A stretch of DNA of 64,000 nt, taken from Clostridium beijerinckii (GTDB lineage Bacteria > Bacillota > Clostridia > Clostridiales > Clostridiaceae). The stretch spans positions 2,012,001 through 2,076,000 of the forward strand of contig NZ_CP073653.1 of assembly GCF_018223745.1 (NCBI RefSeq), read 5' to 3'. Position 1 is the stretch's first letter. Each line of letters begins with the position of its first letter. This document shows positions 8,608-17,685 of this stretch, in pieces. The notes under the pieces were generated by a model. The model saw only the letters and a list, made by a program, of their open reading frames with translations. It was not told the origin of the DNA and made no database searches. The position numbers and the translations under genes are program-made.

Positions 8608-8674
8608 AAACGTATATTCATGGAAATCACTAACAAAAGTAATTTGTTAGGTAAAAAAGTATGAATATACGTTT
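8608..8674. terminator. Nested inverted repeats between convergent genes
   Basis: Outer arms AAACGTATATTCAT (8608-8621) and ATGAATATACGTTT (8661-8674) are perfectly complementary. Inside is a second perfect 8-bp hairpin, CTAACAAA (8630-8637) with TTTGTTAG (8643-8650). It lies between a plus-strand operon and a minus-strand gene and could act as a two-way terminator, although T-tracts are weak on both sides. Confidence 0.6.
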
Positions 8675-8739
8675 AATATGGTTTGGTTTAAATTTTAATA
8701 CTGTAGTATTTTATATACAAAATCCACAAACTCTTATCA

Positions 8740-9318
8740 TTATTTAGAAGGATCTGATAAAATAATTGTTACATAAGAAATTTTACCATTTGGTTCATTA
8801 TTAGAAACTACATTGATCTTAAATGTATCAAATTTATTATTCCATTCAAGTCCAGCTGGAGATATTGTAGAATCCGAATCATCTGCGTTTATTCCTACTA
8901 ATTTTAAGATGTTAGTTCCATCAGCTGGGAATTTCATTTCTGACTTAGGAATTATCTTAATTTCATTACATTTTGAATCTTTATATTTTATTTCAAAACT
9001 ATAATCATCTTTTTCATAGGTACCCTTATCATCTTCCTCGCTAATAGCTTTTCCTAAAAGTTTTTCAATTTCACTTTTGTCTTTATCTTTAAAATCAGTC
9101 AAAGAAGCAATTTGTTTAACTTCTACAGTGGGTTTGTTATTTTCGCCAACTATCTTAGAATTACTTTGAGGTGATTGTTCAGTTGTAGATGTTGTGGAAG
9201 ACTGCTCCGTTATATTTTCATTATTCAAATTTGCAGAATCTTTAGTTTTTCCACAAGATATTAATGCAGTTGAACTAACTGCTGCAATTAACAATAGACT
9301 AATGATTTTCTTTTTCAT
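8740..9318 (-). CDS. Putative lipoprotein, function unknown
   Basis: 192 residues. The N terminus is a lipoprotein signal with a lipobox ALISC-G, so Cys22 would be lipidated and the protein held on the outer face of the membrane. A Ser/Thr/Asn/Gln-rich linker follows (about 25-65). Then comes a compact domain of about 120 residues with the segments IASLTDFKDKDKSEIEKLLG, YSFEIKYKDSKCNEIKI and ISYVTIIL. I do not recognise the domain. GGAGGAAAATTTTT precedes the ATG. It is a single gene, convergent with the metal operon. Confidence 0.8.
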   Translation of the reverse strand: MKKKIISLLLIAAVSSTALISCGKTKDSANLNNENITEQSSTTSTTEQSPQSNSKIVGENNKPTVEVKQIASLTDFKDKDKSEIEKLLGKAISEEDDKGTYEKDDYSFEIKYKDSKCNEIKIIPKSEMKFPADGTNILKLVGINADDSDSTISPAGLEWNNKFDTFKINVVSNNEPNGKISYVTIILSDPSK

Positions 9319-9696
9319 AAAAATTTTCCTCCAACATTATGTGTATATTTTAGTGAGTTTTTTGGATATAAGTCCTAAATAATATAGTTCATTGTTCTAT
9401 AAATACCTGATAAGTTTATGATAAACATTTATGAATTGAACTTCTTAGAACATATATACCGTTACATCACTACCGATTATAGCACCGATTAAGTTGGGTA
9501 ATTGTTTACTTAAGAAAACTTTAATAAAATAATAAGTTATTATTAACTATTATCGTTAATAAAATTAATGGAAGAAAATCATAAATTAAAGTGAAGGCAC
9601 ATCAATAATTAAATAATTAACTAATTGTTATATAGAGAATAATTAGATTAGATATAAAAGAGTGTGCAGAGATTTAAGTTTATTATAAAAATGAAA

Positions 9697-9737
9697 GGAT
9701 ACTCATTTTAATCATTTGGGTGAAAAAATAAGTATCC
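9697..9737 (-). terminator. Terminator of the minus-strand helicase gene
   Basis: Read on the minus strand, GGATACTTATTTT pairs with AAAATGAGTATCC around a 15-nt loop, followed by TTTCATTTTT. The rest of the 9319-9782 gap holds the lipoprotein promoter region and short AT-rich repeats. I see no gene in it. Confidence 0.75.
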
Positions 9738-9782
9738 CTAATACTAATTTGCTTAAGTTTTATTAAGTACTATAATAAAATT

Positions 9783-10991
9783 TTATTTGTTAAATTTGCT
9801 ACTATAAGATTTATTTTTTTGCTCATATTGCTTTGAACTAGAGTTATAATTAGCATCTTCTAAAACTCCGCCAAAAACTTTCTTTTCTTTAAATTGTATA
9901 TTAAATTCTCTCTCATATTTTTTTATTATATTAAGCTGTTGAACAGTTAAAATACATATAGAAGTACCATGAGCGTTTCCTCTAGCAGTTCTTCCAGATC
10001 TATGGAGATATTCATTTAATTTTAATGGCAAATCCAAATGGAAAACGTGAGTTATATCAGCAACATCAAGACCACGAGCTGTAACATCTGATGAGACTAG
10101 TATTTTTATTTTACCTGTCCTAAAGCTTTCAATTGCAAGTTTTCTATCTTCCTTAGAAATCTTTCCGGTCATAGCAAAACAATCTTTGCTATGATAATTA
10201 AGTTTGGCTGTTGTTAATTCAATATCCTCATTGTTATTAACAAAGATGATTGCTTTTTCTGGTTTTGCAGCCACAAGAACTTTTCTTAAGGTTTCAAACT
10301 TATCACGTCTTTCACATAAGATAAACATATGCTCAATATTAGGATTTATTAAAGGCTTATCTTCACTTTTTATTATTATTGGTTCCTTCATTAGAGACTT
10401 CGCAGTTTCCAATGTTTCAGGTTTTATAGATGCTGAAAATAGCATAAGCTGTCTATCCCTCATTGTTGATTTAACAATGTCTTTAGTAACGTTAGATCTC
10501 TTCGGATCTAATAAATTATCTCCTTCATCAATTACTATTGTTTTTATAGTATGAGCAGTTATTTTTTTCTTTCGAATTAGATCTAGAATTCTACCTGTTG
10601 ACCCAACAATTATGTGAGGTTTTATTTCTTTGAGTTTCTTTATTTGGTTATTTATATTAACATCACCAATAATAGATAGTGAAGTTATAGGGAATGATGA
10701 GTTCTCAGCAAGAAGCTTAATTTGATCTTCTATTTGTTTAGCAAGTTCATGTGTTGGAGCCAATATTAATCCTTGCATTTCTCTCTTTGATGTATCTATT
10801 TTATGAAAAAGAGGCAATAGATAAGCTAATGTTTTACCACTTCCTGTAAAGGCTTCACCAATTATATCTTTGCCCTCAAGAGCAGGTAAAATAGAAGAGG
10901 ATTGAATTGAAGTTGGTATATTAATTCCTTGTTTTTGTAGTCCTTCTATTATACTTGAATTTAAATTTAAATCACTAAATGAGTTAATCAT
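9783..10991 (-). CDS. Atypical DEAD-box RNA helicase (motif II is DEGD)
   Basis: 402 residues with both RecA-like domains. Motifs in order are Q region IPTSIQ, motif I AFTGSGKT, Ia APTHELA (usually PTRELA), Ib GSTGR (usually TPGR), II VIDEGDN (DEGD for DEAD), III SAS (usually SAT), V TARGLDVADITHV and VI HRSGRTARG. It therefore departs from the consensus at several motifs while keeping the Walker A Lys and the Asp-Glu of motif II, so ATPase activity is plausible. The short basic tail is rich in Asn, Ser and Lys. The start ATG is preceded by GGAGAAA on the minus strand. It is divergent from a DbpA-type helicase. It probably remodels RNA in ribosome assembly or at low temperature. Confidence 0.88.
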   Translation of the reverse strand: MINSFSDLNLNSSIIEGLQKQGINIPTSIQSSSILPALEGKDIIGEAFTGSGKTLAYLLPLFHKIDTSKREMQGLILAPTHELAKQIEDQIKLLAENSSFPITSLSIIGDVNINNQIKKLKEIKPHIIVGSTGRILDLIRKKKITAHTIKTIVIDEGDNLLDPKRSNVTKDIVKSTMRDRQLMLFSASIKPETLETAKSLMKEPIIIKSEDKPLINPNIEHMFILCERRDKFETLRKVLVAAKPEKAIIFVNNNEDIELTTAKLNYHSKDCFAMTGKISKEDRKLAIESFRTGKIKILVSSDVTARGLDVADITHVFHLDLPLKLNEYLHRSGRTARGNAHGTSICILTVQQLNIIKKYEREFNIQFKEKKVFGGVLEDANYNSSSKQYEQKNKSYSSKFNK

Positions 10992-11214
10992 TAATTTCTC
11001 CTTTTATAGTTGAATAATTTTTCTATATATATTGCTAATTAATTATATCCTTATTATGTGCATTTTTCTAGTTAAAGTTACATAATCCCACAGATATATT
11101 ATCTGATATAGAATTATTATATATTTATGTAAAAAAACTACTCTCTAAAGCAAAATTTAGATTTAAAGTATAAATTGCATTAAAACAATGAAAAAATAAA
11201 CAAACAAATAGTGT

Positions 11215-11241
11215 TTGAAAAATAGATAAGAATGGTATAAT
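11215..11241 (+). promoter_or_regulatory. Promoter of the DbpA-type helicase gene
   Basis: TTGAAA (11215-11220) and an extended -10 TGGTATAAT (TATAAT at 11236-11241), spacer 15. It lies in the 315-bp gap between two divergent helicase genes. Apart from promoter signals that gap shows nothing else I can support. Confidence 0.6.
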
Positions 11242-11307
11242 AAGAAAGATTTATATAATTTCTGATTAATATAATTTAATAAAATAATTGAGGTGAAAAT
11301 TTAATAT

Positions 11308-12750
11308 ATGAATAATGAATTCACTAAATTTAAAATAAGTGATGAAATCCTAAAATCAATCGAGGGACTTGGTTATAAAAATCCATCAAAAGTTCAAGAA
11401 AAAGTTATCCCAGAGATACTTTTAAATAAAGATATCATAGTTAAATCACAAACGGGAAGTGGAAAGACGGCAGCTTTTGGGATTCCTTTATGTGAGAAAG
11501 TGGATTGGAATGAAAATATCCCACAAATTTTAGTATTAACACCTACGAGAGAACTCGCTGTTCAAGTAAGTGAAGATATAACTAATATAGGAAGGTTTAA
11601 AAGAATAAAATCTGTTTCGATTTTTGGTAAAGAACCTATCTCAGAGCAGGAGAGAAAATTGAAACAGAAGACGCATGTAGTGGTTGGAACTCCAGGGAGA
11701 ATTCTAGATCATATAGATAGAGGAAGTCTTAATTTAGCTCAAATTAAATATTTTGTTATAGATGAGGCTGATGAAATGCTTAATATGGGATTTATAGGGC
11801 AAGTTGAAGGAATTATTAGAAGACTTCCAAAGAAGAAAGTTACTATGTTATTTTCAGCAACAATACCAGAGGAAATAAAGGTATTATGTGATAAATACAT
11901 GAATAAGCCTGTAGATATAAGTATTGATAATCAAAAACTTATTAACGAAAATATAGATCATAATTTATATTATACTAATTATGAAGAGAAGATAGAAAAA
12001 CTAAATGATATTTTAATAATTGAGAAACCTGAAACAGTAGTTATATTTGCAAAAACTAAAGAGAATGTAGATACAGTGTTTCAATGGTTAAAATCTAAGG
12101 GGTACTCTGTTAATAGAATACATGGAGGAATGCTTCAAAAAGAAAGATTAAGCATTATGGATGGATTTAGATTGGGCGATTTTAGAATACTTGTATCAAC
12201 AGATCTAGCTTCAAGAGGCATTGATGTTAAAGGAATTACTCACGTAATAAATTATGATCTTCCCGTAGAGAAGGAAGCATATGTACATAGAATAGGCCGA
12301 ACAGGAAGAGCAGGGGAAAAAGGGAAGGCAATAAGCTTTTGTGTTAATGAAAAAGATAAGCTTTTAAGTGAAATTGAAGAGTTTATTGGATTCAAAATTC
12401 CTGTCTATAATTTGCCTGAGAAAATAATGGTTGAAAAGGAAAAAAATGAAGGGGTTAAAACACTTAAAAGTAAACCGAAAAGAAAAGAAGAAAAATCAAA
12501 AGCCATAAATAACAATATAACAAAAATTTATTTAAATGGAGGTAAAAAAAAGAAGATTCGTGCCGGAGATATAGTTGGGGCTATTTGTAAAATAGAGGGC
12601 ATTAGATCTGAAGATATTGGAATAATAGATGTCCAGGATTCGGTATCCTATGTTGATATATTAAATGGAAAAGGAAAAAGAGTTATAGAAGAGTTAAAAA
12701 ATATAACTATAAAAGGTAAAATTATTAAAGCTGAAAAAGCAAAAAAGTAA
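11308..12750 (+). CDS. dbpA: DEAD-box RNA helicase, DbpA/YxiN type
   Basis: 480 residues. Full canonical motifs are seen: QTGSGKTAAF (I), PTRELAVQV (Ia), TPGR (Ib), DEADEMLNMGF (II), SAT (III), STDLASRGIDV (V), HRIGRTGRAG (VI). The last ~80 residues form a DbpA RNA-binding domain (TKIYLNGGKKKKIRAGDIVG to SYVDILNGKGKRV), which in YxiN and DbpA binds hairpin 92 of 23S rRNA. Between them lies a Lys/Glu-rich linker. The role is maturation of the large ribosomal subunit. GAGGTG lies about 12 nt before the ATG. It is divergent from the atypical helicase upstream and has its own promoter. Confidence 0.9.
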   Translation: MNNEFTKFKISDEILKSIEGLGYKNPSKVQEKVIPEILLNKDIIVKSQTGSGKTAAFGIPLCEKVDWNENIPQILVLTPTRELAVQVSEDITNIGRFKRIKSVSIFGKEPISEQERKLKQKTHVVVGTPGRILDHIDRGSLNLAQIKYFVIDEADEMLNMGFIGQVEGIIRRLPKKKVTMLFSATIPEEIKVLCDKYMNKPVDISIDNQKLINENIDHNLYYTNYEEKIEKLNDILIIEKPETVVIFAKTKENVDTVFQWLKSKGYSVNRIHGGMLQKERLSIMDGFRLGDFRILVSTDLASRGIDVKGITHVINYDLPVEKEAYVHRIGRTGRAGEKGKAISFCVNEKDKLLSEIEEFIGFKIPVYNLPEKIMVEKEKNEGVKTLKSKPKRKEEKSKAINNNITKIYLNGGKKKKIRAGDIVGAICKIEGIRSEDIGIIDVQDSVSYVDILNGKGKRVIEELKNITIKGKIIKAEKAKK

Positions 12751-13063
12751 GTATGTTAATATAAAATTTTAAAGAATGTTAACATAAATAATATTAAGTG
12801 GTATTATAGATAGTGAATATGAAATCTTATTAAATATAGGAAATAAAAGTAAATTGATTACTAGTCTTTTGCATTATAAAATTATAAATGCCATATTACT
12901 TAAAGGAAGCTAGCTTAAGATGTTAAAATTTTGGCAGAGAAAGAATATAGATGAGCATTTAAATTGATTTAGGTGTATTATATATATATAGCTGAATATT
13001 TGATGACAAAAAACTAAAATATTAATAAATAATAATGTATTATAAAGAGGTGTTATAAAAACA
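12751..13063. other. 312-bp intergenic region, no gene found
   Basis: AT-rich spacer between dbpA and map. It holds a short palindrome AAGCTAGCTT near 12909 and AT runs near 12980. I see no convincing terminator or small ORF with a ribosome site other than the one for map. Confidence 0.5.
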
Positions 13064-13933
13064 ATGATCTTAGATAGAAATGAAAAATGTTGGTGTGGCA
13101 GTGGGTTGAAATATAAAAAATGTCATTTAGAATTTGATGAAAAAATTGAAAGTTTTAAAAGAAAAGGCCATATAGTCCCACCAAGAAATATTATAAAAAG
13201 CCAAAAAGATATAGAAGGAATCAAAAGAAGCGCTAAGATTAATGATGGGGTTTTAGACTTAGTTGCAAGTAAAATTAAAGCAGGGATGAGCACTGCTGAT
13301 ATAGATAAATTAGTATATGATTATACTATAGAACATGGGGCGATTCCAGCACCATTGAATTTTGAAGGTTTCCCAAAGAGTGTATGTACATCAATAAATA
13401 ATGAAGTGTGCCATGGAATCCCAGGTGAAAATATTATAATCAAAGATGGAGATATTATAAATGTAGATGTTTCTACGATTTTAGATGGATATTATTCAGA
13501 TGCATCTAGAATGTTTATGATTGGCAATGTTAGTGAAGAAGCTAAAAGATTAGTAGAAGTAGCTAGGGAATGTATGATAAAAGGAATTGAAGCTATAAAA
13601 CCTTGGGGATTCTTAGGAGATATAGGTGCAGCGTGTCAGGAACATGCTCATAAAAATGGATATACAATAGTAAGAGCATTAGGTGGACATGGAATAGGTA
13701 ATGAATTTCATGAAGATCCATTTGTTCCTCATATAGGGGAGAAAGGAACTGGAATGTTGCTTGTTCCCGGAATGATTCTTACCGTTGAACCAATGGTTAA
13801 TCAAGGAACTTATGATGTTTTTGTTGATGAAGAAAATGAATGGACTATTTATACAGCCGATGATAAATTATCAGCGCAGTGGGAGCATACAGTGTTGATA
13901 ACTGAGACTGGAATAGAAATTTTAGCTAAGTAA
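13064..13933 (+). CDS. map: Type I methionine aminopeptidase with N-terminal SEC-C motif
   Basis: 289 residues. It removes the initiator Met from nascent proteins. The N terminus carries a SEC-C zinc motif, CWCGSG...CH (residues 8-21), of the kind found at the end of SecA and thought to aid ribosome contact. The catalytic domain shows the metal ligands in NVDVSTILDGYYSDASRMF (two Asp), GGHGIGNEFHEDP (His), TVEPMVNQG (Glu) and QWEHTVLITE (Glu). AAAGAGGTG precedes the ATG. It is a lone gene followed by a hairpin, so it may be an extra copy beside the map usually found in the ribosomal protein cluster; that is inference. Confidence 0.93.
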   Translation: MILDRNEKCWCGSGLKYKKCHLEFDEKIESFKRKGHIVPPRNIIKSQKDIEGIKRSAKINDGVLDLVASKIKAGMSTADIDKLVYDYTIEHGAIPAPLNFEGFPKSVCTSINNEVCHGIPGENIIIKDGDIINVDVSTILDGYYSDASRMFMIGNVSEEAKRLVEVARECMIKGIEAIKPWGFLGDIGAACQEHAHKNGYTIVRALGGHGIGNEFHEDPFVPHIGEKGTGMLLVPGMILTVEPMVNQGTYDVFVDEENEWTIYTADDKLSAQWEHTVLITETGIEILAK

Positions 13934-13939
13934 TATATT

Positions 13940-13981
13940 AAGGTAGTTAAAAGTGGTTTTTAAATCAATTTTGACTACCTT
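13940..13981 (+). terminator. Hairpin downstream of map
   Basis: AAGGTAGTTAAAA (13940-13952) pairs with TTTTGACTACCTT (13969-13981), one G-U pair. Only a weak T-tract (GTTTAA) follows. Confidence 0.6.
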
Positions 13982-14017
13982 GTTTAATGGAAGTATTAAT
14001 CTAAGGAGTATTATTAA

Positions 14018-16468
14018 ATGGATAATGTAGCTTTAAATTATTTGGAGAAATATTATGGATATAAGTCATTTAGAAAAGGGCAAGAAGACATAATAAGTAA
14101 AATAATAAATGGAGAAGATGTACTTGCTATAATGCCAACTGGAGGAGGAAAGTCAATTTGTTATCAGATACCAGCATTGATGCTAGAAGGAATAACAATA
14201 GTAATTTCTCCTCTAATATCCCTAATGAAAGATCAAGTAGATACGCTAAAAGATATGGGGATAAAAGGCGCTTTAATAAATAGTACATTGAGTGCTATAG
14301 AAGAAAAAGAAGTAATAAACAATTTGGAAAATAGTGAAATAAAGATTCTTTATATAGCTCCTGAAAGATTAGAATCTTTTGAGTTTTTGAGTGTTATTTC
14401 TAAATGTAATATTTCTCAAATAGCTATAGATGAAGCTCATTGTATTTCTCAATGGGGACATGATTTTAGGGGAAGTTATAGAAAAATATCAAATTTTATA
14501 AGTTTACTTCAAAAGAGACCTATAATAACAGCATTTACTGCAACTGCATCACAGGAAGTGAGAGAAGATATAATAAATCTTCTTAAATTGAATAATCCAA
14601 AAGTCTTTATAACAGGTTTTGATAGAGAAAACTTATCTATCAGCGTGATTAAAAGTGGTAACAAAAAGGAATATTTATATAAATATATAGAAAACAATAA
14701 AGAAGTTTCAGGCATTATATATGCTGCAACTAGGAAAGAAGTCAATAATTTATATGAATCTTTGCAAGCGAAAGGGTATAATGTGACTTGCTATCATGCG
14801 GGATTATCTGAAAATACTAGAAAAGAAAATCAAGAAAATTTTATATATGATAGAGCTGGTATTATGATAGCAACCAATGCTTTTGGAATGGGGATAGACA
14901 AACCTAATATAAGATATGTTGTACACTATAATATGCCAAGAAATATTGAAAGTTACTATCAAGAGATTGGAAGAGCAGGAAGAGATGGAGAAAAGAGCGA
15001 ATGCGTATTATTATTTTCGCCTCAAGATGTTCAGGTCCAAAAGTATTTAATAGAAAACTCAATAGAAGATGTAGAGAGAAAGAACAATCAATATAGAAAG
15101 CTTCAACAAATGATGGATTTTGTATATAGCAATTATTGCTATAGAAAATACGTTTTGGAGTATTTTGGAGAAACATATAATGGGCAATGTGATAATTGCA
15201 GTAATTGTTTGAGTAAAGGAGAGTTTGTTGATAAGACAATAGAAGCGCAAAAAGTTCTTTCATGTATATACAGGATGAAAGTTAAATTTGGAATTGGAAT
15301 GCTTGTAGATGTGCTTAGAGGATCTAAAAATAAAAAAGTTATTCAATTTCATTTTAACGAGCTTTCTACTTATGGATTAATGAAAGAATATTCAGCAGAA
15401 GATCTCAAAAACTTTATTAATACATTGATTTCTCATGGATATATTAATGTGGTTGAAGGTACATATCCAGTGTTGAGTTTAAATGATAGATCAAGAAGAG
15501 TATTAACATCTCAAGAAAAAGTTCAATTAAAAGAGTTTAGAGTAGAAAAGAAAGCTAGTGAAGAAAATGAACTTTTTGAGATTCTTAGAAATTTAAGACA
15601 AGAACTGGCAAAGGAAAACAATGTTCCACCATATATAATATTCGGTGACGTTACACTAAAAGAAATGACTGTAAATTATCCGATATCAAAATATGAAATG
15701 CTTAAAGTTTCTGGAGTTGGAGAAGTTAAATATAATAAATACGGAAAAGTATTTGAAGATGTAATACGGAATTTTGTAGAAGAACATGAAATTGCTATAT
15801 CTGATCATGATGAAGGCTTGCTAGACGAACAAAAGAGTATAAATAAAGATGAAGAATCTAGAATAGAAGTTAAAACAGACTTAGAATTATACGAGAGACT
15901 AGACAATGCAAGAAAAGAATTCGCTAAAGAAGAAAGAGCATTACCCCAAGCAATACTGACAATGAATACTCTGAAGGAAATAAGTGGAAGATGCCCGAGT
16001 TCTTTAGATGAATTAAAAGATATAACAGGCATGGGACCTAAGAAAATAAGTTTGTATGGAGAAAAGATAATAAATATAGTAAACGAATATTTGTCAGAAA
16101 ATGATAGAAAAGTAGAATGGATTGAAAGAAAAAGAAGAAAGGTTATAATTGATGGAGAGACTAGGGAGAATGATCAAATCTCAATAGATATGCTTAAGCA
16201 GAACATAACTATACATGAAGTATCTCAAAAATTAGAGATCTCAATTTCAACTATCCTAGGATATGTAACAGATTATATAAAAGAGTTTGGAGAAAATGCA
16301 TTTCATATAAATTTGGAAGAATTTTATAATAAAGAAGATGAAAAGCTAATAATAGATGCATGCCAAAAGCATGGATATGATAAGATAAATGTACTAAAAA
16401 AAGAACTACCTTCACATATAAAATATGAAAGCATAAGAGCTGTAATTTTAAAAAAGTACTATTTGTAG
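14018..16468 (+). CDS. recQ: ATP-dependent DNA helicase RecQ with two HRDC domains and C-terminal HTH
   Basis: 816 residues, about 200 more than E. coli RecQ. A 3'-5' DNA helicase for recombination and repair. Motif I MPTGGGKS (Lys45), motif II IDEAHCISQWGHDFR with the RecQ aromatic loop, and motif VI QEIGRAGRDG are intact. The zinc cysteines of the RQC region are CYRKYVLEYF...CDNCSNC. Two HRDC domains follow at about 515-600 (VSGVGEVKYNKYG) and 625-710 (ITGMGPKKISLYG). The last ~100 residues look like a helix-turn-helix module known from Firmicutes RecQ proteins. AAGGAG lies before the ATG. Confidence 0.94.
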   Translation: MDNVALNYLEKYYGYKSFRKGQEDIISKIINGEDVLAIMPTGGGKSICYQIPALMLEGITIVISPLISLMKDQVDTLKDMGIKGALINSTLSAIEEKEVINNLENSEIKILYIAPERLESFEFLSVISKCNISQIAIDEAHCISQWGHDFRGSYRKISNFISLLQKRPIITAFTATASQEVREDIINLLKLNNPKVFITGFDRENLSISVIKSGNKKEYLYKYIENNKEVSGIIYAATRKEVNNLYESLQAKGYNVTCYHAGLSENTRKENQENFIYDRAGIMIATNAFGMGIDKPNIRYVVHYNMPRNIESYYQEIGRAGRDGEKSECVLLFSPQDVQVQKYLIENSIEDVERKNNQYRKLQQMMDFVYSNYCYRKYVLEYFGETYNGQCDNCSNCLSKGEFVDKTIEAQKVLSCIYRMKVKFGIGMLVDVLRGSKNKKVIQFHFNELSTYGLMKEYSAEDLKNFINTLISHGYINVVEGTYPVLSLNDRSRRVLTSQEKVQLKEFRVEKKASEENELFEILRNLRQELAKENNVPPYIIFGDVTLKEMTVNYPISKYEMLKVSGVGEVKYNKYGKVFEDVIRNFVEEHEIAISDHDEGLLDEQKSINKDEESRIEVKTDLELYERLDNARKEFAKEERALPQAILTMNTLKEISGRCPSSLDELKDITGMGPKKISLYGEKIINIVNEYLSENDRKVEWIERKRRKVIIDGETRENDQISIDMLKQNITIHEVSQKLEISISTILGYVTDYIKEFGENAFHINLEEFYNKEDEKLIIDACQKHGYDKINVLKKELPSHIKYESIRAVILKKYYL

Positions 16469-16589
16469 TCAATTAATAAAATCTATTAGGTTATTTTGGA
16501 CCAAATTAATTACATGTAAGAATATTACTAATTTTTATTAAATATATTTAATAGTAGAATAGAAGATAGAGTAAAGAGGTGTAATTAAA

Positions 16590-17093
16590 TTGGATCCATA
16601 CGAGGTTTTAGGCATTGAAAAAACAGCTTCTGAAGAAGAAATAAAAAATAAATTCAAAGATATTTTAGAAGAATATACACAAAATCAAAATGAGACCACT
16701 AAACAAAAAGTTTTGGCTCTTAGTGCGGCATATGAGCTCATTATTAATGGTAATCTATATAAAGAAATTCGTGATTTAGTCGATAATAAAAACTTTTCTG
16801 AGGCTGAAGCAAAATTGAACTTAATAAATAATGCGAATTCAGCAGAATGGAATTATCTTCAAGGTTTTATATCTGTTCAAAAGGGATGGTTTGACAGTGG
16901 GCTTAATTACTTGAAAAAAGCTGTAGAATTAGATCCTAATAACCATGAATATTTGGACAGCTTAAACAAATTGCAGGCAAGAGTTATTGATTATATGAAA
17001 AAATATGCAAATAAAAATGTTAAACCTAATTCTAATAGTATGAATGCTTGCGGTGGAGATAATAATAGTAGTGGTAACGGGGGAATGTGTTAG
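16590..17093 (+). CDS. Degenerate J-domain protein with TPR-like segment and Cys-containing tail
   Basis: 167 residues, start TTG with AAAGAGGTG upstream. The N terminus aligns with a J domain (DPYEVLGIEKTASEEEIKN), but the HPD tripeptide needed to stimulate DnaK is replaced (EEYTQNQN). Residues about 88-130 form a TPR-like helical pair (WNYLQGFISVQKGWFDSGLN, KAVELDPNN). The tail is low-complexity Asn/Ser/Gly with Cys (NACGGDNNSSGNGGMC). It is therefore unlikely to be a classical DnaJ co-chaperone and may instead be a scaffold or adaptor. It lies 120 bp after recQ, so it may share that transcript. Confidence 0.8.
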   Translation: MDPYEVLGIEKTASEEEIKNKFKDILEEYTQNQNETTKQKVLALSAAYELIINGNLYKEIRDLVDNKNFSEAEAKLNLINNANSAEWNYLQGFISVQKGWFDSGLNYLKKAVELDPNNHEYLDSLNKLQARVIDYMKKYANKNVKPNSNSMNACGGDNNSSGNGGMC

Positions 17094-17245
17094 TATATAT
17101 GTTGTAATCAAATTTCAAGATTCTACTCTTAATTTAGCGTTTTGCTTACTAGAGTTTTAAATGTAAATTTATTTATTAAAACATATATATATATCTATAT
17201 TAGGATTTTAAATTTAACATATATAGATAAAGTTTATAATTTGTG

Positions 17246-17274
17246 TTGAAATTTTGAAATATTTATGTTATTCT
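17246..17274 (+). promoter_or_regulatory. Promoter of the candidate small RNA
   Basis: TTGAAA (17246-17251), 17-bp spacer, TATTCT (17269-17274). The expected transcription start is near 17281, just before a short stretch that ends in an intrinsic terminator. Confidence 0.5.
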
Positions 17275-17280
17275 AAATAA

Positions 17281-17347
17281 GCAGTTGGTACGTAAAGTGC
17301 TAATGTGGAGCTTAGAGTGTCCTTCGCCGGTCTCTAAGCTCCTTTTT
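17281..17347 (+). ncRNA. Candidate small RNA, about 67 nt, ending in an intrinsic terminator
   Basis: In the 591-bp gap between the J-like gene and sigI, a promoter-like sequence is followed after about 26 nt by GGAGCTTAGAG (17307-17317), a 14-nt loop rich in C (TGTCCTTCGCCGGT), CTCTAAGCTCC (17332-17342) and TTTTTG. No ORF lies between promoter and terminator. The unit is too far from the upstream stop to be an obvious recQ/J-gene terminator alone, although that remains possible. The loop contains UCCUUC, complementary to purine-rich ribosome sites. The rest of the gap (17348-17685) holds the upstream region of sigI. Confidence 0.45.
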
Positions 17348-17685
17348 GTTTTAGTAAAATAAGCTGTAATTAAATTAAAAATCAAATTTATGTTTTAATA
17401 ATATAAGTATGTGAATGATATCTTTTGTCAAATTAATAAAAAAGTGTTAGAAGTTACATTGATAAGAGAAAAAAAGTTCTATAAATATATTTTTCAACCA
17501 ACAAAGTTAAAAATATATTTAATACATGATATAATAGTAAATATCACTTTAGATTTTACGAAAGTATTTTCAATTAAATGTTAAATTAAGCCTAGAAATT
17601 AAAGTTTTACATTTGTTTAATAAAAAGTACCAAAACCTATATTTTTTTTTGTATATAATAATGACCGGAGAAGGGAGCGTATGTC

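Noticed and set aside
9465..9500. Twin ACCGATTA words as a direct-repeat binding site
   Set aside because: Only two 8-mers at short distance with no promoter context; too weak to report as a site.
10204..10554. 116-codon plus-strand frame
   Set aside because: Shadow of the minus-strand DEAD-box helicase, without a ribosome site.
17170..17240. TATATA runs as a tandem repeat or origin-like element
   Set aside because: Low-complexity AT DNA without regular unit, DnaA boxes or replication genes.
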